DNA of 64,000 bases from Nitzschia sp. pyKryTriq1 (taxonomy: Eukaryota; Bacillariophyta; Bacillariophyceae; Bacillariales; Bacillariaceae), in assembly GCA_956465555.1 (NCBI GenBank), contig OY101124.1, forward strand, positions 310,001 through 374,000, read 5' to 3'. The notes under the pieces were generated by a model, which saw nothing but the letters and a program-made list of their open reading frames with translations, ran no database searches and was not told the DNA's origin. Positions 61,136 through 64,000 of this stretch are shown in pieces. Every line of letters begins with the position of its first letter. Position 1 is the stretch's first letter. The position numbers and the translations under genes are program-made.

Positions 61136-62653
61136 ATGAAAAGTAGCAGCAACAAAAGCAGCAGCAGCAGCAGCAACAGACTGTTTGAGCTCTTACAAGC
61201 GGAAACGCCGAACTGGGTAGAAGTATTGGCAGCATCAACATCGGTGGAAGATGCCAAATATGTGGATCCCGATACCCATTTGACCCCTCTTCATTTGGCA
61301 GTCACAATGATGAGGGCAAAGCCACCACAATCACCAGACGATGATGATATCACGAAGAACAATAATAGCAGCAGCAGTAGCAGCAGCAGTAACGAAGCTC
61401 GAGTGGCTGCGATTCGGTCTCTTCTTCAATCGGACCTGTCGTCCACAGAAGTGACTTGCTTGCAGTATGGCTACACACCACTCATGTATGCTTGCTGCTG
61501 CGATGTGGTCCGTGGTGCTGGTGCTGATGCTGATGCTGATGACGACTTGGATTTCGAAGCACTTGCACTGGAATACCAAGTACCGGTGGTCAAGTTGCTC
61601 ATGGAATACAACCCCCAATCCGTTCTTTTGAAGAGTCCACCACTCGGTCAAACTGCACTGGATATACACATTGTGTCCATGTCTCGTCTCCAAAACCATC
61701 ATCATCATCATCATCATCGAGTACAAGAAGAAAACGAAAAAGAAGAAGCTGCAAAGGACAGAACGGAAAATTCTTCCATGAAAAACGACGACAGCAACAA
61801 CAACAACAACAAGGCGAGAAAAAAAGGAAATTCTTCTTGCAGAACGACTTGTCTTCTCGATGTACTTTTGGAGTATGACATTGGAACAATCGTTGTTTGG
61901 AAGAGTCTAGAATTACTGTTATCCTGCAACACCCTACAGGTCATGGATTATGTGGCAAAGGAAGACGCCAATGCACTCCGTCAGCAACTGGAGGACCGAC
62001 GTCAAAAACGCATGCTGCTGCAGCATCGTCCAAATGAAACTGGTACTGGCCCTTTGCTTACTACTACTACTACTACTAGCAATGCTCCTGGATCGCGCGG
62101 CAACCACAATAAGAAGAAGTTTCAAGGATTTTGGGTGTGGGAATTCCTATTGGCGATTCTCAAATCGGAACATCAACATACCTACCGGGGCATCAAACCT
62201 GTTCCTCCGTTCAATGCATTGCATACGGCCAGCCAAATGGACGATTTTCCTCTTGCCTTTTTGATACTCTGTATGCGCGCGTATCCTGCTCAAGTGCGGA
62301 CGCCCAGCGTCATTCAAGCCGGCGACTTGCCCATTCATTCCGTTGCCGGATGGGAAGTCCTCGTCGCCAGTACTACTACCTCCGTAGTAGATGGTGGCCA
62401 CCGTCCTAGTAACAACAATCGTCGGTCGTCGTCGTCGTGGTCCCAAGAATCATCCAAAGTTGCCCGCAAGTCCATGGCGTTGGTACAACTCTTGTCGGTC
62501 TACCCCGATTCCTGTCATCAACGCAATGCAGAAGGGAAAACTCCGCTATCCTTGGCTATTGAAACTGGAACTGCGTGGAATGGCGGAGTTCGGCGGTTGT
62601 TCGCGACTGCCTCCTCCAAAGACAAATCATCATCATCAGCGTCATCATCTTAG
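61136..62653 (+). CDS. Ankyrin-repeat-type protein
   Basis: 505 residues. Ankyrin-like units seen: DPDTHLTPLHLAVTM (~45-60), YGYTPLMYACC (~113-125), LGQTALDIHI, FNALHTASQMDDFPLAFLILCMRAYPAQV (in part), DLPIHSVAGWEVL and EGKTPLSLAIETG (~465-480). They are separated by Asn/Ser runs, a His run (~188-195), an acidic Glu/Lys/Asn stretch and a Thr run. Ankyrin repeats mediate protein contacts; no catalytic domain is visible. The final Ser-rich tail stops at 62653. A plus-strand frame just after (62575-62820) is Leu-rich and is probably a shadow, but a longer spliced product cannot be excluded. Confidence 0.7.
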   Translation: MKSSSNKSSSSSSNRLFELLQAETPNWVEVLAASTSVEDAKYVDPDTHLTPLHLAVTMMRAKPPQSPDDDDITKNNNSSSSSSSSNEARVAAIRSLLQSDLSSTEVTCLQYGYTPLMYACCCDVVRGAGADADADDDLDFEALALEYQVPVVKLLMEYNPQSVLLKSPPLGQTALDIHIVSMSRLQNHHHHHHHRVQEENEKEEAAKDRTENSSMKNDDSNNNNNKARKKGNSSCRTTCLLDVLLEYDIGTIVVWKSLELLLSCNTLQVMDYVAKEDANALRQQLEDRRQKRMLLQHRPNETGTGPLLTTTTTTSNAPGSRGNHNKKKFQGFWVWEFLLAILKSEHQHTYRGIKPVPPFNALHTASQMDDFPLAFLILCMRAYPAQVRTPSVIQAGDLPIHSVAGWEVLVASTTTSVVDGGHRPSNNNRRSSSSWSQESSKVARKSMALVQLLSVYPDSCHQRNAEGKTPLSLAIETGTAWNGGVRRLFATASSKDKSSSSASSS

Positions 62654-63673
62654 AGAAATTGCTGCTGCTGCTACTGCTGCTGCTGCTTGGAGGAGATACT
62701 ACCAGCGATGGTCGTCTTGCGTTGAAGAAGCACCAGGGAGTATGCGACGCCAATTATGATCGCCTTGACGACGACGAACTGACTCTTGTTCCTCGTCCTA
62801 AAGTAACACAAGAATCATAGTCCTTTCTTCTATTTTTTTAGTTGGAAGATGAAGCCAAGGTGGTCTCAATCTTCTAGCAGTAGCTTGAACAACTGCTCTA
62901 CATGTAGTATCAGAAATGGAGTACTAGTCTACTACTTTAGCTAGAGTAGAGCTGACGCAACCATCTACAAGACTATTTCGTACTCGTAGACCCGGAGGCT
63001 GATGCACGGACAGGCCGCCGGCCAGCACAGACGACAGACGACCGAAATGACTGGACTAAAACTCCGCGCCGTCACTCTGCGGGTTCGCCGAGCTCCCCGG
63101 GGCCGGCCGGCGCTTGCAAGAACGACCAATTGGAATGATTACATAGGATCAATACTGAAAAGCTACTTACGAAGGCTGCAGTACAATTTGAACGGTTGGG
63201 CTTTTCTGTATCGTTTCTTCTGCTTCAGGACGCGCAGGAGCGCGACTGACACTGACTGCGATGCCACCGCGCTGATGGGAGAGCACGAAAATAAGCACGC
63301 GAGAATCGACCATGGGCCGCAAGAAGAACACGCAGGCGACAGAAAGCACGCTGTGCGCTGTACGAAAAATCGCCTACTAGCTAGTACGTGCAAACCCACA
63401 AAAGCAGCAACGGAGAAAAGAAACAAAGAAAAAGAATTGCAATACTACACACACAGAAACAAACATACATTCAACCTTGTTGTCACCTTTGGTCGATTGT
63501 TGATTGGAAGACGATATTCTGGCAATCTTGTCTGTGAGACCCGGAAAACTTCTGTTCTGTCATCTCCAACTTCTGTTCGTGTCATCAGACATACGAGTAC
63601 GGAAACATACGAGTATTGACTCAGTTTCCCTCTTCCGAAAGCAATTGATTGAATTACATTCACTTGACTTCAA
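62654..63673. other. Intergenic region
   Basis: No gene firmly supported. A 205-codon plus-strand frame (63002-63619) is Arg/Thr/His-rich without domain signs and is treated as chance. Confidence 0.45.
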
Positions 63674-64000
63674 ATGCGCGTCTTGCTACCGCTGAGAAAA
63701 CCTCCGGCCAACAGCAGCAGCAGCAAACAGTCCAGCAGTACCGATAATCTCCCCGAGTTTTTGGAGCAAAACTCCGAGACCGCTTCGGTGGTGAGCAGCA
63801 CGTGTGCACACTCCAGTGAAGGCGAGGCCGCGGCTGCGAACTGTCATATTAGTGCTCCCCCACCATCATTCGAGTTTCAAGACTTTCAACAACAACAAGA
63901 ACAACAACATCAATATCCGACGACTGGGCAGCTTGCAGCTCTGTTGTTGAATCATCATCATCAGCATCCATCATCTGCTACTGGTGGTGCTGCTTTCGAG
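63674..64000 (+). CDS. 5' part of a Ser/Gln/His-rich protein (3' partial)
   Basis: A frame from the ATG at 63674 stays open to the window end (109 codons). An in-frame TGA lies three codons upstream, fixing the start. Composition: MRVLLPLRKPPANSSSSK, then polar Ser/Thr/Glu sequence (NLPEFLEQNSETASVVS), PPPSFEFQDF, a Gln run, and GQLAALLLNHHHQHP. Long disordered N-termini of this kind are common in diatom transcription factors such as HSF and bZIP proteins, but no DNA-binding domain is inside the window. Confidence 0.55.
   Translation, partial: MRVLLPLRKPPANSSSSKQSSSTDNLPEFLEQNSETASVVSSTCAHSSEGEAAAANCHISAPPPSFEFQDFQQQQEQQHQYPTTGQLAALLLNHHHQHPSSATGGAAFE

Noticed and set aside
63002-63619. 205-codon plus-strand frame
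   Set aside because: Arg/Thr/His-rich throughout with no domain or family signs, in a region dense in CTAG/GTAC words.
1-64000. tRNA or rRNA genes
   Set aside because: I looked for B-box-like GGTTCGANTCC words on both strands and for rRNA cores and found none with a matching acceptor stem; a covariance-model scan would settle it.

Overview
The window looks like nuclear DNA of a photosynthetic stramenopile, most likely a diatom. Evidence: short GT-AG introns (62-196 bp); a DUF6824 protein with the NDVLLGRG...GPNEYVGN signature common in diatoms; a Tic22-family plastid import protein; a thylakoid-lumen protein with stacked targeting signals including a twin-arginine signal; a TilS-type enzyme of organellar character; GT47 exostosin and O-fucosyltransferase-like Golgi enzymes; and coding regions full of triplet-encoded Gln, Ser, Asp, Asn and Thr runs. 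Genes are dense on both strands, and there is no rRNA, recognisable tRNA or CRISPR locus. I do not name a species.

Layout. 1-10.9 kb: the 3' end of an unknown gene, a coiled-coil protein, a type II membrane protein with a propeller-like C-terminus, PIG-W/GWT1 (GPI-anchor inositol acylation) and a GH116 glucosylceramidase-like enzyme. 10.9-18.2 kb: a repeat-rich island. It holds two near-identical copies of a 1.23-kb module, each carrying the same small acidic orphan gene. Each is followed by an unrelated middle segment and then by the same 140-bp end module. One middle holds four 36-bp units, each an 8-bp inverted repeat around a 4-nt loop with a non-repeated 16-bp spacer. The other holds a SAP-domain reading frame. 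18.3-25.2 kb: a proline/serine-rich protein with a small Cys/His motif, and a tRNA(Ile)-lysidine synthetase-like protein. 25.7-33.4 kb: a CHD-type chromatin remodeller whose eight exons I could join in frame (2,328 aa).

34.5-39.1 kb: a lumenal Psb31/PsbQ-like protein, an O-fucosyltransferase-like type II protein and a HAD-like protein. 41.6-51.7 kb: a two-exon DUF6824 gene, a three-exon protein kinase, a three-exon dual-specificity phosphatase with a 111-bp internal duplication, a Tic22-like protein and a serine-rich unknown. 54.7-64 kb: a short-chain dehydrogenase, an acidic protein with a glutaredoxin-like C-terminus, a GT47 exostosin, an ankyrin-type protein and the start of a Gln/Ser/His-rich gene cut by the window end.

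The genes do not form one pathway, though two themes recur: secretory-pathway glycosylation or lipid enzymes (PIG-W, GBA2-like, O-FucT-like, GT47, propeller-like protein) and plastid maintenance (Tic22, lumenal protein, possibly TilS). Gene-poor stretches are strikingly rich in the palindromes TACCGGTA and CTAGTAG/ACTAGT, which are rare inside genes. The composite repeats with exchanged middles and the phased inverted-repeat array are the most unusual features.
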